Position numbers and translations under genes: made by a program
Notes under the pieces: generated by a model
Databases searched by the model: none
What the model saw: the letters and a program-made list of their open reading frames with translations, nothing else
What the model was told of the DNA's origin: nothing
Shown: positions 63,383 to 64,000 of the stretch, one piece after another
How positions within the stretch are numbered: position 1 is the first letter of the stretch
Layout of the letters: each line of letters begins with the position of its first letter
Assembly (NCBI RefSeq): GCF_002127215.1
Contig: NZ_NFUT01000006.1
Span: forward strand, 62,001-126,000
Length of the DNA: 64,000 bases
Source: Hydrogenophaga sp. IBVHS2
Lineage (GTDB): Bacteria > Pseudomonadota > Gammaproteobacteria > Burkholderiales > Burkholderiaceae_C
Direction of reading: 5' to 3'

Positions 63383-64000
63383 ATGGCTCAATTCAAAGAA
63401 ATTTCCCCTGACGCCCCGGTGGGCGAGAAGGCATTGAACTGGATCGACAACCGGTTCCCGCTGTCCAAGCTCTACAACGAGCACCTCGCCGAGTACTACG
63501 CGCCCAAGAACTTCAACTTCTGGTACTTCTTCGGGTCGCTGGCGCTGCTCGTGCTGGTGATCCAGATCGTCACCGGCATCTTCCTGGTGATGCACTACAA
63601 GCCGGATGCCAACCTGGCCTTCGCCTCCGTCGAGTACATCATGCGCGATGTGCCCTGGGGCTGGCTGATCCGCTACATGCACTCCACCGGTGCCTCCGCC
63701 TTCTTCGTGGTGGTGTACCTGCACATGTTCCGGGGCCTCATCTACGGCAGCTACCGCAAGCCGCGCGAGCTGGTCTGGGTGTTCGGCTGCGCGATCTTCC
63801 TGTGCCTGATGGCCGAAGCCTTCATGGGTTACCTGCTGCCCTGGGGCCAGATGTCCTACTGGGGCGCCCAGGTGATCGTGAACCTGTTTGCAGCCATCCC
63901 CTTCATCGGTCCTGATCTGGCCCTGCTGATCCGTGGCGACTTCGTGGTCGGTGACGCCACCCTGAACCGCTTCTTCAGCTTCCACGTGATCGCCGTGCCG
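63383..64000 (+). CDS. petB: Cytochrome b of the bc1 complex, N-terminal part (cut by window end)
   Basis: 206 codons are visible and the frame runs off the window. The protein starts MAQFKEISPDAPVGEKALNWIDNR. Its first membrane helices include the heme-ligand histidines in RYMHSTGASAFFVVVYLHMFRG and the Qo-site stretch GYLLPWGQMSYWGA. It holds both b hemes and the quinol sites. ATG 63383 follows AGAGG. Second gene of petABC; petC would lie beyond the window. Confidence 0.97.
   Translation, partial: MAQFKEISPDAPVGEKALNWIDNRFPLSKLYNEHLAEYYAPKNFNFWYFFGSLALLVLVIQIVTGIFLVMHYKPDANLAFASVEYIMRDVPWGWLIRYMHSTGASAFFVVVYLHMFRGLIYGSYRKPRELVWVFGCAIFLCLMAEAFMGYLLPWGQMSYWGAQVIVNLFAAIPFIGPDLALLIRGDFVVGDATLNRFFSFHVIAVP

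Overview
The window is a gene-dense, high-GC stretch of a bacterial chromosome. The gene order points to the Betaproteobacteria, order Burkholderiales, probably close to Comamonadaceae or Leptothrix/Sphaerotilus-type lineages. Supporting blocks are hexR/tal, groSL with CIRCE, yihA-cytochrome c4-resB-ccsB, pilMNOPQ-aroK-aroB-dgt-gltBD, the mla operon running into murA and hisGDCBHAFIE, tatABC, and mscL next to petAB. Genus cannot be read from the sequence. I recognised no tRNA, rRNA, CRISPR array, prophage or integron. The only mobile-type gene is one REP-associated tyrosine transposase.

Layout. 1-4.9 kb: end of an M20 amidohydrolase, a divergent hexR/tal pair sharing a HexR-type operator, and groS-groL under a perfect CIRCE element. 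4.9-9.6 kb: a five-gene LivGF-SBP-HM type ABC uptake operon of unknown substrate, with a clean palindromic operator candidate upstream. 9.6-12.1 kb: an SDR dehydrogenase and an orphan soluble PAS/PAS histidine kinase. 12.1-16.2 kb: metK, divergent from two tandem lipid A-type acyltransferases, then an alpha/beta hydrolase. 16.2-23.2 kb: yihA, diheme cytochrome c4, the System II cytochrome c maturation pair resB-ccsB, and the periplasmic methionine sulfoxide repair pair msrPQ. 23.1-27.4 kb: lysA, lptM, cyaY and mrcA (PBP1A). 27.5-35.5 kb: the type IV pilus alignment/secretin operon pilMNOPQ, running on into aroK, aroB and dgt. 35.5-42.6 kb: the transposase gene with two AT-rich palindromes behind it, then gltB-gltD. 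42.6-48.6 kb: mlaFEDACB, a YadGH-type ABC exporter and a BolA/IbaG protein. 48.6-56.6 kb: murA and a complete nine-gene histidine block. 56.6-64 kb: a DUF4870 protein, a HIT protein, tatABC, an HtrA-type protease, a Nif3-family protein, pdxA, mscL and petA-petB, with petB cut by the window end.

Functional themes. Much of the window serves the cell envelope: lipid A acylation, PBP1A, LptM, Mla lipid transport, MurA, Tat export, HtrA, MscL and type IV pili. The Tat genes and their likely clients MsrP and Rieske PetA, both with twin-arginine leaders, lie in the same window. Most operons are very tight, with ATGA/TGATG overlaps. Three convergent gene pairs overlap at their 3' ends. The main regulatory signals are the HexR operator, CIRCE overlapping a TTGAAA-17-TATGAT promoter, an operator-like palindrome before the ABC operon, hairpins placed after genes for high-stoichiometry subunits (SBP, TatA), and several terminators lying almost on the next start codon.

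I did not find a convincing undescribed multi-gene system; this is conserved core chromosome. The more unusual signals are the arginine P-loop in the LivF-type ATPase, the paired AT palindromes behind the transposase gene, the AT-rich codon patch inside hisC, and the inverted repeat between mrcA and pilM.
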